Part shown: in pieces, positions 1-8,772 of the stretch | Layout: each line of letters begins with the position of its first letter | Position numbering within the stretch: the first letter of the stretch is position 1 | NCBI GenBank assembly: GCA_913063055.1 | Contig: CAJXZK010000017.1 | Coordinates: 1-38,435 of the forward strand | Direction of reading: 5' to 3' | Origin: an uncultured bacterium | GTDB taxonomy: Bacteria; Cyanobacteriota; Vampirovibrionia; Obscuribacterales; Obscuribacteraceae | DNA length: 38,435 bases | Position numbers and translations under genes: made by a program | The notes under the pieces: model-generated | Databases searched by the model: none | What the model saw: only the letters and a program-made list of their open reading frames with translations | Told to the model about the DNA's origin: nothing

Positions 1-436
1 GTAGCAAGAGATCTTCGAAGTTCCAGGCTCCAGGCTTGAGCTTCACTGCGTAAACCACTGGATGGTCGACTTGAACAAACTTGACAATTAGCTTGCCCGA
101 TAGCAGTGGCGTAAAAGCCACCCCGATATTGCTGCCCTTGGCGGCAATGAACGGTGTGCCGTCAAGCTCATCAATTTTGAGAGAGCGTGTAAGCACGGTT
201 ATGCCGTTGAGACCAAAGTGCCACCTTAAGTGCCCCAAGTGCACGTTGCGGTGCAATGCTTCGCCCATGGTTGCTTCTAACTTGGGTTTAGCCCAGTCAA
301 TATTGATCATCAAAGCAAGGATGAAAAGTACCACTACCGAGAATAACCAACCGGCTAAAAACCTTACAATTAGCCAACGCGGACGCATCAAAGCTTCCGC
401 TTTGAACCGCTCTTCTAACTGTTTGGTCTCGACCAT
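1..436 (-). CDS. AsmA-like / inner-membrane-anchored envelope protein, N-terminal part, truncated by the window edge
   Basis: Own reverse-strand reading from ATG at 436: MVETKQLEERFKAEALMRPRWLIVRFLAGWLFSVVVLFILALMINIDWAKPKLEATMGEALHRNVHLGHLRWHFGLNGITVLTRSLKIDELDGTPFIAAKGSNIGVAFTPLLSGKLIVKFVQVDHPVVYAVKLKPGAWNFEDLLL. TM helix followed by AsmA-type layout. Absent from the ORF track because the stop is outside the window. Confidence 0.75.
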   Translation of the reverse strand, partial: MVETKQLEERFKAEALMRPRWLIVRFLAGWLFSVVVLFILALMINIDWAKPKLEATMGEALHRNVHLGHLRWHFGLNGITVLTRSLKIDELDGTPFIAAKGSNIGVAFTPLLSGKLIVKFVQVDHPVVYAVKLKPGAWNFEDLLL

Positions 437-548
437 GCTGCCTGCTCAAAAGTGGTGGTATCTATGCTAACTGCCAGATGTTGCCGTAAGCTGTCTAAGA
501 TCGCGGCGTTAGGTAATTTGCAGGTTAACTAAACAAAAGGGTTTATTC

Positions 549-1286
549 GTGTCAGGTAGCAGATTCTCTAGATTTCAAAGAACCATTTACAGGCTCTCGC
601 CTATTCTACTTGTCTTCGTCACCTATTTTCATGGACTGCCCGAAGCTCTGGCAAGTTCCCCTCAACAAAAACAGAGATATCAAGAGAATGAGCCTACTGA
701 AGGGCCTGAGGATATTCCAGTAACCAGCCCTGTGGTCACCCCAGCACCGACGCCTAAAGCTAGCCCGGCCCGCTTACCAGCTCACACTTCGAAACCCTTG
801 CCTAGCCGCCCTTCTCCCTCAACCCCTAGCAGTCCAGCGGGGCTTGTTCACAGTAAAGCCACTCCGATTAAACTGCTTGAAGAAAAGCCAGCAGCGGAAG
901 CTTTACCAAGTGAAAATCGCGAAGAAAAGATTCTTGATATTGCCTTCAAGAAGCTTAAAAGCCAAGATGTTCAAGGTGGCCTACGCGCTCTCAACCAACT
1001 GACCATTGAGTTTCCTGATAATCCTGACTATGCCCTGCTCTATCGCATGGCACTCCGGCGGCAAGAAGCCCAGCAGTGGTACCGCTATCAAGATTGGGTG
1101 GAGCAAAAGCATGCAAAAGCCAAGCCTTTTGTCTCAATGACCGAACCGTTGAAGAAAGAAAGTAATCATGGCCGCATCAATGAGTTAAAACGAGCCACCT
1201 GGGTAATCTTGGCCACAGGAAAGTATCCCTCGCCTGAGCCTGCTCGAAAAGTTATCGTCGAACCAGAGGATGAAGAAGCAAAATAG
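549..1286 (+). CDS. Secreted/anchored proline-rich hypothetical protein
   Basis: GTG start; N-terminal hydrophobic signal-like segment (LSPILLVFVTYFHGLPEALA), Pro/Ser/Thr-rich linker, helical C-terminal part. Confidence 0.7.
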   Translation: MSGSRFSRFQRTIYRLSPILLVFVTYFHGLPEALASSPQQKQRYQENEPTEGPEDIPVTSPVVTPAPTPKASPARLPAHTSKPLPSRPSPSTPSSPAGLVHSKATPIKLLEEKPAAEALPSENREEKILDIAFKKLKSQDVQGGLRALNQLTIEFPDNPDYALLYRMALRRQEAQQWYRYQDWVEQKHAKAKPFVSMTEPLKKESNHGRINELKRATWVILATGKYPSPEPARKVIVEPEDEEAK

Positions 1287-1327
1287 AGTTATATTTTGAT
1301 CGGTATTCTGTTTTGTTTTAGTGGCAA

Positions 1328-2731
1328 TTGGAAAGTAAAACCAGCCTAAAATCTCGCTTCATTCGTCTAGTCTGCGTGCCTCTGGCCATTCAGGCCATCA
1401 TTGCCTGCATTGTCGTTATCTGGCTCTTGCAAATGGAGAGCATTGTCGAATTTCATACCTCAAAGGAAGTATTGGCCCTGCTTGTTGGCGGTGGACTGGT
1501 GGTAAATCTTGCTTTGGTGGCATTTTTAGGTATGCAGTTAGGCAAAGACATAAGCGACCGTTTCGCCATTCTTACTGATAACGTCGAGCGCTTTCGCCGA
1601 CAGGAAAAACTAAATTATCTGCAAGGTGGTGACGACGAGCTTGCTATTCTCGACCAGTCTTTCCACGAAATGGCAGCAGCACTGAATCAGGCGATAGCTC
1701 GCGAGCGCGACTTAATTGAGAGTGCGGCATCAATTATTTGCGCCATCAATGGTGAGTTTGTTATTGACACTATTAACCCTGCGGTGGAAAAGCTGTTGGG
1801 TTTCACCCCCCAGCAGCTCATTGGTAGCTCTTTACTGGGCCTTCTCACCACTGAAGGGCAAGAGCTTTTGCTTGAGACCTTGTATCAAGTGCGCTACAGC
1901 GGCTCTGAATCGGTGCTTGAAATACCGCTTAAAGCTCAGAACGGCAATCTTATAGATAGCTTTTGGATGATTAAGTGGTCGAAAGATAAGAATCATTGGA
2001 TTTGCGTGGTTCAGGATATTTCGGAGCGAAAATTAGCCGAGAATATGCGCCGTCAGATTGTGAACATGGTCAGTCATGATATTCGCTCACCGCTTTCGAC
2101 TATCAATGTAATTTTCGCCTCGTTGCAAATTGGTGTTTATGGTGCGCTTACTCCTAAGGCCTTGGAATTAACTCAAAGTGGCGAAAGGGCCTGCGCACAG
2201 CTTCTCAATTTAACTGGTGACTTGCTCGCCTTAGATAGACTTGAAGCAGGCATGCTGGTGCTGGAATACAGCGAAGTAGATCTTGATCAGCAGTTTGCCA
2301 GTATTAGCAGCATGATGTTTACCGTTGCTCAGAAAGCCAGAGTAATCATTAAGCACCACAATTGTGGTCTAAAGCTTATGGCCGATCGCGATCGCCTTGA
2401 TCAGATTTTGACCAATTTAATTTCGAACGCCATAAAGTTTTCGCAGCCAGGTGGTGTGGTGCATTTGCATGCATCGCAAATAGACGACGATATTGAGATT
2501 GTGGTCAAAGACCAGGGTATCGGTATTGCTGAGAATCATTTGCCCTTTATCTTTGATCGCTACCGCCAGGTGCGCACCAGTGATGCCACTAAGAAGAAGG
2601 GCAGCGGCTTAGGTTTATCGATTGCTAAAGCATTGACTGAACTTCATGGTGGCACTATCGCGGTGGCCAGTGAAGTGGGCAAAGGCACGTCGTTTTATGT
2701 GCGCTTGCCGATGGCTAGGAAGGGTAGTTAA
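1328..2731 (+). CDS. Sensor histidine kinase (TM, HAMP-like, PAS, HisKA, HATPase_c)
   Basis: TTG start; VSHDIRSPLSTI H-box, NLISNAIKFSQPGG N-box, DQGIGI and KGSGLGLSI G-boxes; PAS-like region before the H-box. Confidence 0.93.
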   Translation: MESKTSLKSRFIRLVCVPLAIQAIIACIVVIWLLQMESIVEFHTSKEVLALLVGGGLVVNLALVAFLGMQLGKDISDRFAILTDNVERFRRQEKLNYLQGGDDELAILDQSFHEMAAALNQAIARERDLIESAASIICAINGEFVIDTINPAVEKLLGFTPQQLIGSSLLGLLTTEGQELLLETLYQVRYSGSESVLEIPLKAQNGNLIDSFWMIKWSKDKNHWICVVQDISERKLAENMRRQIVNMVSHDIRSPLSTINVIFASLQIGVYGALTPKALELTQSGERACAQLLNLTGDLLALDRLEAGMLVLEYSEVDLDQQFASISSMMFTVAQKARVIIKHHNCGLKLMADRDRLDQILTNLISNAIKFSQPGGVVHLHASQIDDDIEIVVKDQGIGIAENHLPFIFDRYRQVRTSDATKKKGSGLGLSIAKALTELHGGTIAVASEVGKGTSFYVRLPMARKGS

Positions 2732-4479
2732 TTCTCTTTGAGAAGGCGAACTTCAACTGAGCTAATAAGCGAATCAGAATTTTCGGACTCAAAGAGAAAA
2801 GAGAGTTGAAAGTCTGGAAATCTGAATACGGCACTTTCACCTTCACGGTTAATGCAGGGAATACCAGCGGCATCGAGCTTGGCAAGAGCTTGTGATTTTG
2901 TATCCTTTGGCTTTAAATCGGCAGGTAGATCAAGGCTATACGACTTTACCCAGCCGTCTCTGGTGCTGGTTGTATTTATCATAAATACGACATGCTCAAG
3001 CCTTCCTGAAGTCAAGATATACTCTAGGCCATGCTCATCGAAATCGTAAAAGGTTGAGTGTTTTAAGTGAGTTTCTTTTCGTGTTTTGTTAAGCTGGCTA
3101 ATTAAGTTTTGAAATTTGCTATCAGATATTGCACGCCCTAATACTGAAATAATTTCCTTGAAACAAACTTGACTATTGTGCTCCGGTAGCGGTGCCGAGA
3201 TGTAAAACGCAGTCATACCACCGGAAGTGTCATCGAAATCAAACCAAAGATAGAAGTCTTGAAGCTTAAACATTCCGTTTTGATTTGTTTCTTGATCTAG
3301 TTTTTTCGCTATCGTGTCTAAAGAATCGTGACGAGTGATACCGTGGGGAAAAGTTCCTGTGTAAGTTCTCGTGCCGCTTGTAGTTCTAATTTTGTGGTCT
3401 ATATAGAAGACAACAGTCTGAAAACGACCTTCCTCGATCCCCACGCATATTCCAGTTTCAGCGAAGAATATTTGCCAAGGACCAACGTTATCGGAAAAAT
3501 AGTTGCGCTCATCCTCTGTATCTCTAAAATAGTTCCGCGGCGTTTCATCGAGTTTTTCAATCAGCTGGCCTATTGTCTCGTCATTTGCAGGCGTTCCCAG
3601 CAGTTCGGTAAAGAACTCGAAATTAATGCGAGGCTGGTATCCATCGTAAGACACCGTTTGCTTGAAAGTTTCTATCTCTCTATCGCATCTATCAATAGCT
3701 GCAGCTATGTCTGGTTCTCTTACTTCTCCGCAGCCCTTTAGCGCTTTTAGAGCAGTAAGCAATTCTGGGTTGGCGAGGCTGCGAGCTGCCTCAATGTCTT
3801 GGAAGGTCAACAGTGATCGAGTGAGAAACTCTAAAAGTGGTACTGCTGCTCGTTGGTCTTTGCGTTTTGCAAGGCCATGTACTGCTTCTCTGCGAGTCTC
3901 TAAGTCAGTGTCAGCTAGTCTTGCGAAGAGGGCCTCGCGTATCTCTACATTGTCTTCGCCTATTTGTTTTCCTAGGCCAAGGGTTGCCCATCGTCTAACA
4001 TCAGAAGAGTCGTCTTGCGACAATTCAATTAGTGTTTTAATCGCTATTTCAGAAGTTTGACATTGCAGTCCGCCAGCCACTGCGAGCCGTATTCCTGAAC
4101 TCGGATGTTGTTTTAATTTGACGAGTGGAGCGACGGCTTCAGTTGCTCTTCTATGACCTAAGCCCCAAGCAACGGCGGCGATGACATCTATGTTCTTTTC
4201 TTTCTCTAAAAGGTTCAGGAGTATCTTAATGACTTGCATGGCGCGAACTGGATTGTCCATGCCGAATTGGCCCAGAATCAATACGCCGAGTTCTCTTCTT
4301 GCTGAATCGTTGTCTTGGCAGAGTAGTTGCGCTTTCTCAAATACTTCTGCCGTTGTTGTAAGGCATAATTTCCATAAAATTTCGTTGTAGCTATCTTCGT
4401 CACAATCTATCGATAATGCGATTTCGATAAGTTGCTCAGGTGAAAGCTCGCCAAAGCGGCTCCGCTCACGCATATTCAT
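2728..4479 (-). CDS. HEAT-repeat protein with a duplicated C-terminal domain of unknown function
   Basis: Consecutive HEAT-like helices (AAVAWGLGHRRATEAVAPLVKL, RRWATLGLGKQ, TRREAVHGLAKRKDQRAAVPLLEFL), then two similar beta-rich segments. Convergent with the kinase, overlapping it by 4 bp. Confidence 0.8.
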   Translation of the reverse strand: MNMRERSRFGELSPEQLIEIALSIDCDEDSYNEILWKLCLTTTAEVFEKAQLLCQDNDSARRELGVLILGQFGMDNPVRAMQVIKILLNLLEKEKNIDVIAAVAWGLGHRRATEAVAPLVKLKQHPSSGIRLAVAGGLQCQTSEIAIKTLIELSQDDSSDVRRWATLGLGKQIGEDNVEIREALFARLADTDLETRREAVHGLAKRKDQRAAVPLLEFLTRSLLTFQDIEAARSLANPELLTALKALKGCGEVREPDIAAAIDRCDREIETFKQTVSYDGYQPRINFEFFTELLGTPANDETIGQLIEKLDETPRNYFRDTEDERNYFSDNVGPWQIFFAETGICVGIEEGRFQTVVFYIDHKIRTTSGTRTYTGTFPHGITRHDSLDTIAKKLDQETNQNGMFKLQDFYLWFDFDDTSGGMTAFYISAPLPEHNSQVCFKEIISVLGRAISDSKFQNLISQLNKTRKETHLKHSTFYDFDEHGLEYILTSGRLEHVVFMINTTSTRDGWVKSYSLDLPADLKPKDTKSQALAKLDAAGIPCINREGESAVFRFPDFQLSFLFESENSDSLISSVEVRLLKEN

Positions 4480-4524
4480 TGTTTTGTGTTTCTCTGAAGA
4501 TCAGTTCATTCTCGATATCTTCGG

Positions 4525-5154
4525 TCATTGATCGATTCTCTCTATGATGGCGAGATCTGGTCTGCTCAGGTAGTAATAGGTTCTTGTGTTCGTGTCTCGG
4601 GGACTAATTTCCACGCGATATCCCAAGCTATTCGTTAGTCGAAGGTTTGTCTCTGAAATAGATGTCACTACTCGGCTCATGTTAGTACGATTGAAATCCG
4701 TTTGAAACTGTTTTGTAGCTATTTCCAATGCCTTCTGCTCTTCTGGCGGATACGCGTGTGCGCCTAGATCCCGTGGCCAAATTTCGCAACCATCACCTGC
4801 CAATGTCACTCTTTTTGCGCCCTTTGGGATTTCGATATGCAAATCTAGAGACTGGCGTAATGTCTTTTTTGCGAAACAGCTAATTAACCCGGTTATTGGA
4901 ATCATAAGGACAAGAGTGTCATTTTGAAGTTTTGATTTCATTGGTCCAAAGTCTTGTAAGCAGCCATTGGCAGACACTTCGACTCGAATTCGCTTGCACT
5001 CTTCAGTGCTTGAATCGTCGCTTATAAGCACGAAGGCATCTTTTCTTGAAAGATACTCTTTTGCCGATATGCTACTGCAACTTAGGCTTAGCCCGAGTAG
5101 TGCCAAAATTGTTGATTGATTGAGCTTTTGCATTTTCAAATACGATCGCTCCAT
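4525..5154 (-). CDS. Hypothetical secreted protein / possible lipoprotein
   Basis: Signal-like N-terminus ILALLGLSLSCSSISA; no family recognised. Confidence 0.6.
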   Translation of the reverse strand: MERSYLKMQKLNQSTILALLGLSLSCSSISAKEYLSRKDAFVLISDDSSTEECKRIRVEVSANGCLQDFGPMKSKLQNDTLVLMIPITGLISCFAKKTLRQSLDLHIEIPKGAKRVTLAGDGCEIWPRDLGAHAYPPEEQKALEIATKQFQTDFNRTNMSRVVTSISETNLRLTNSLGYRVEISPRDTNTRTYYYLSRPDLAIIERIDQ

Positions 5155-5257
5155 GCTAATACCGAATAGTTTCTCCTAGTGCCATAATCAAAATGAATAT
5201 CGAAGACCGCCCATTTTAGTTATGGATTTGGCTCTGCATCTCCTATTTCCCATAACG

Positions 5258-6055
5258 CTAATCATTGTCAAAATGGACTGCCCATGATGAAACAAGTCTA
5301 CAGCTATCGCATCGAAATTCGAAATTCCAGAAACCAGGTAAGTCTTTGTCAGAGAGGCACCATTTTTCGCCGCATTGTGGACATTTTCGCTCGGATTCAG
5401 TTTGCAAGCATCCCGAGTGGCGAAGAAGGTAATAGTAGGTAGGGATGCCTGATGCTAGTTCTATAGCTTTGCAAATGGCTGTGCCGGCATGGCTTAGTTC
5501 AGAGTTGACTTCGGCAAGTTGCTTGTATGCCTGAAGTTCCAATTCAGGAAATCCAAGCCAGATTGTATCAATAGCATTGTAATATCCTGTCCAGCTTGTT
5601 ATTTCTTCTCTCTGCGAGTCACTAAGTGGTATCGCTAAGTGATTGTATGGAAAACCTTCTTGATCGCTAATAGGAGAATCTGAAGTTCTGGCAAAGAGTA
5701 CCAAGTATTCTGGCCTGGTGACTGGTTTATTATCGTTGGTGCTGGTTATATCTAGTTTCAGGTCGCTTAATTTACAGCCTAGTTCGTTGAGCTTAGAAAG
5801 GCTTTTCTTGCTCCATTCAGAGAGTGAATCTGGAGCCAGAATGTCTAGCAGCAAAGAATTACCAATCCAAGAATATACATTTGGCTTGTGCCAGAATGAA
5901 GTTCCGTTGCCGATCAGCGTGCCGTTTTTTATCAGGGAGGAAATGAAGTCCTCTGCAGAGTCCTCATAGTCATACGCAGAATCACTGTTCGGCAGCATGG
6001 GCACGTCAAATGAAAAATTTATCTGGATTACGTGGCACGCCATGGAAACCTCCAT
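5258..6055 (-). CDS. Zn-ribbon protein resembling DUF2310
   Basis: C-terminal CPQCGEKWCL...FRCDSCRLVS zinc-ribbon cysteines preceded by ASGIPTYYYLLRHSG. Confidence 0.7.
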   Translation of the reverse strand: MEVSMACHVIQINFSFDVPMLPNSDSAYDYEDSAEDFISSLIKNGTLIGNGTSFWHKPNVYSWIGNSLLLDILAPDSLSEWSKKSLSKLNELGCKLSDLKLDITSTNDNKPVTRPEYLVLFARTSDSPISDQEGFPYNHLAIPLSDSQREEITSWTGYYNAIDTIWLGFPELELQAYKQLAEVNSELSHAGTAICKAIELASGIPTYYYLLRHSGCLQTESERKCPQCGEKWCLSDKDLPGFWNFEFRCDSCRLVSSWAVHFDND

Positions 6056-6057
6056 TA

Positions 6058-6417
6058 TTATCGAGGGCTATGTAAGTTTGGCTTTACCCAATTGAGTTTC
6101 TTAAGTTCTGCTTCCCAAGCGTCTTTAGTTAGCTCTGTTTTGTAACAGTCCTTTGCCGTATCAATTATGAAATAGCCCACTGCTGCCTCTGCATGGTTCG
6201 GCGGTGGATTTATTGAAATCATGTAGCCGGTTACGTAGGGTGGTTTGCTGTCTAAGCTCTCAACTCGCCCAATAATTGATCTATTGCGAGTAATTACAAT
6301 TTCACTGCCATTTGTTCGAACCATTGCATACTTGCCGCCAAGAGGCTCTTCATACTCAGAGCACCCAGAGATAAGCAGAGTAAGCGATGCAGCAAGGTAG
6401 AAATTCTTCGTCTTCAT
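6058..6417 (-). CDS. Small putative lipoprotein
   Basis: Lipobox-like LTLLISGCS near the N-terminus. Confidence 0.65.
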   Translation of the reverse strand: MKTKNFYLAASLTLLISGCSEYEEPLGGKYAMVRTNGSEIVITRNRSIIGRVESLDSKPPYVTGYMISINPPPNHAEAAVGYFIIDTAKDCYKTELTKDAWEAELKKLNWVKPNLHSPR

Positions 6418-6465
6418 AGTAATTTTATGCCCGAATAGTTTCTACCAATGCCACAATCAAACTGG

Positions 6466-7479
6466 CTAACGAAGTCCGCTCCATTCTAGCTTCGGATTTT
6501 CACCTTGCTCTACTAATTTTAGCCATTCTTGGAGTTGCTCTCTTCTATCTTCTGTGCCTTTATCTACGCAGACTCTGAGTGCTTCTACTACTACTTTTCT
6601 TTCGCCTGATTCTAGAAGCTTATCGAGTGTAGCGACCATTTGATGGCCGCTGGCAATGTGACTATATTCATCTGCTTTCAGACTGACCAGAGCCCTCCTT
6701 AACATTGTTTTGGACTTTTGGGGCTGACCTTCGATTATTTCAATTCTCGCTAAAAAGAGCCAGGCTGTCTGAACCCAGAGCCTGAAAGTGCTGTTGCGAG
6801 TGCGCTCTAATAGCCAGTTGCTCCATTGTCGCGCTTGTTTGAGGTAGCCAAATTCAATTGCAACAGGAGTAAGTTCCAGTCTCGTGCCAATTTGTTCGCC
6901 TGTGGTGTCTTCCAGTTTGAAGTACTTTTCTGCTTCAGCGATTGCAACTTGTGCATTGTGCACGCGTTCGGCCAAATTTCCATTTAAAGCCTCGAATCTA
7001 GCTCGTTTTGCTAGCCGCCTTGTCCAACGGGGCTCGATTGGGTTTAATGCTTGTGCTTGTTTAAAGTATTGCCAACTTAGGCTTCGGTTGCGGTGTGCTA
7101 ACGCCGAACCAGCGTTACCTGCTATCTTGTCGTCATTTGGGTGCAGTCGAACCTGTTCCGTCCAACGCTTTTCGAATTCATTGTATTGTTCGTCTGTAAA
7201 TTCTCTGCCGAGAGAGAGGGTATAGCAGACGAAGTCGGTAGGGCGATTGTCGACCATCCACAACAAGTGAGTCAGTGCATTTGCAGGATCCTTTTTTTCT
7301 TCAGGTAAGCGTTGATAATGCCCAATCAGGCTCAGTCTAGCTCTCAAATCTTTGGGATCTTTTATTAGTCGCGCCTCTAACTCTGAGGCTACCTCCGCAG
7401 AAAAATCACGACCATTCTGCACATAGTGATAGTCTTCCTCAGAGCCGTCAGGCTCATGATTCAGAGTCGATTTCACCAA
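6466..7479 (-). CDS. TPR-like helical-repeat protein
   Basis: Repeated helical pairs (e.g. AGSALAHRNRSLSWQYFKQAQALNPIEPRW); soluble. Confidence 0.65.
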   Translation of the reverse strand: MVKSTLNHEPDGSEEDYHYVQNGRDFSAEVASELEARLIKDPKDLRARLSLIGHYQRLPEEKKDPANALTHLLWMVDNRPTDFVCYTLSLGREFTDEQYNEFEKRWTEQVRLHPNDDKIAGNAGSALAHRNRSLSWQYFKQAQALNPIEPRWTRRLAKRARFEALNGNLAERVHNAQVAIAEAEKYFKLEDTTGEQIGTRLELTPVAIEFGYLKQARQWSNWLLERTRNSTFRLWVQTAWLFLARIEIIEGQPQKSKTMLRRALVSLKADEYSHIASGHQMVATLDKLLESGERKVVVEALRVCVDKGTEDRREQLQEWLKLVEQGENPKLEWSGLR

Positions 7480-7530
7480 TTACTACACCTCGATTCCCAA
7501 AGCTGAAAGATAGTCACCGCTTACCTTGAT

Positions 7531-8634
7531 TCATCGCGTCCACTTCGCCACCAGCTCCTGGCCTACTGCAATCATTCCTGGCTGTATCAAGCGAGCATAT
7601 TCTGCAATCTCGCCGTCAAAGTCTTTACCTAGCGCTGCGATAATCTCCTCAGGCTTTTGCCTTGACTGTAGCAGCTCCATCAGCCTTTTCTGATAATGCA
7701 AAATGTCGGGAAAGTCGTCTGCTCCTAGCTCCGCAGGCTCGTTCGATTGCGCCAGAGCGATGGACTTCGGCGCAGTTATTGCGTCATCAATGCCATTTTG
7801 CCCCAGCCAATGTTGCTCAATGAGCCTGGCGATTGCTCGAAAGTCATCTCTAAATCGGTGTTGTTGCTCGGCGGTATTCATAGTGCCACCAAGGCGCTCA
7901 AATATCACCGCTTCGATATTTGGACATTTGGCCAGTACCAGAGGCAACAGTGCCAGCACTTCATCTGGAACTTCATTGTCGTGGGTGTCGCGCCGAATTT
8001 TATTGTTTTTTGCCTGGCTCCAAGATCCCCCTGAGATATGAATCTCGCAAACTCTATGCAGTGGGTAGGTTTTGAGCAGTTCTTCTGCCGATAGTCCGAA
8101 GTTTTCCAATTGACAGTAAAGGTTGTGCAAATCGAGCAGGATGAATCCGTTAAACGGTTCTAGCAGTTCGTCCAAGAAGCGTCCTTGTTCGTTAACATCG
8201 CTAAGGCTGAATGCCAGAGCTAGGTTCTCTAAGCCAATTCGTCTACTAGTAGTGTTGGCTAACTTTGCTAGCTTGAATTGACCGGCTGCTACAGATTGAG
8301 CCGTGTGTGGTACCGGTAGTGGTGCACCCTGCTTCAACTCACCAAGGCGTGAAAAGCCAAAGTGCTCAGAGAAGCGGACAAATTGCCTCTGCTCTAATTC
8401 CCTCTCAAGGTTCTCTATCCAGCCGGTGTCAACTGCTGTCCAATCGGCGCTGAGCGGCGAGTAGTTAACACCATGACCATACAGGCTGTGAGTAGAGCTG
8501 AAAAAATTCAGTAGCTCATCGGCCCATTCTGGTAGAGCGGTGGCCCAGCCAATATCCGGGCTCCATTCTAATATTTCCACTTCGTCGTTACTGAACAATG
8601 GCAAGGCCGCTGCTAAGAAATCTTCTTGCAGCAT
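7531..8634 (-). CDS. DUF692 / multinuclear non-heme iron oxidase (MNIO) family protein
   Basis: Family landmarks HGVNYS, IGLENLA, LLDLHNLYC, EIHISGGSW, DTHDNEVPDEV, IEAVIFERLGG. The true start is probably 8688 (ATT); see findings. Confidence 0.85.
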   Translation of the reverse strand: MLQEDFLAAALPLFSNDEVEILEWSPDIGWATALPEWADELLNFFSSTHSLYGHGVNYSPLSADWTAVDTGWIENLERELEQRQFVRFSEHFGFSRLGELKQGAPLPVPHTAQSVAAGQFKLAKLANTTSRRIGLENLALAFSLSDVNEQGRFLDELLEPFNGFILLDLHNLYCQLENFGLSAEELLKTYPLHRVCEIHISGGSWSQAKNNKIRRDTHDNEVPDEVLALLPLVLAKCPNIEAVIFERLGGTMNTAEQQHRFRDDFRAIARLIEQHWLGQNGIDDAITAPKSIALAQSNEPAELGADDFPDILHYQKRLMELLQSRQKPEEIIAALGKDFDGEIAEYARLIQPGMIAVGQELVAKWTR

Positions 8635-8772
8635 CAGAGATAGACCTAATTTAGGTTTATGTCTTGGTTTAATCTTTGGCTTTGGAATAACTGCCTCTCC
8701 TACTCTTAGATAAGTCTAGCTCATTGCTCCAACAGGGCAGCGGCTGGCAAAAATCCCAAAATTAACCTGCGC

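Noticed and set aside
81-470. ORF 81..470 (+)
   Set aside because: Lies antisense to the better-supported AsmA-like reading frame (1-436, - strand) and has no protein-like features.
2354-2368. accacaattgtggt palindrome
   Set aside because: Isolated palindrome in coding sequence with no positional context; treated as chance.
2388-2395. GCGATCGC octamer (cyanobacterial HIP1 motif)
   Set aside because: I noticed only one copy, inside the kinase gene; no sign of the frequent recurrence that would support a HIP1-rich genome.
2852-4390. + strand ORFs at 2852, 3328, 3662 and 4181
   Set aside because: Shadows of the HEAT-protein gene on the other strand; Ser/Arg/Leu-rich antisense composition, no motifs.
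7703-8041. ORFs 7703..8041 and 7747..8034 (+)
   Set aside because: Antisense to the DUF692 gene, which has intact family landmarks.
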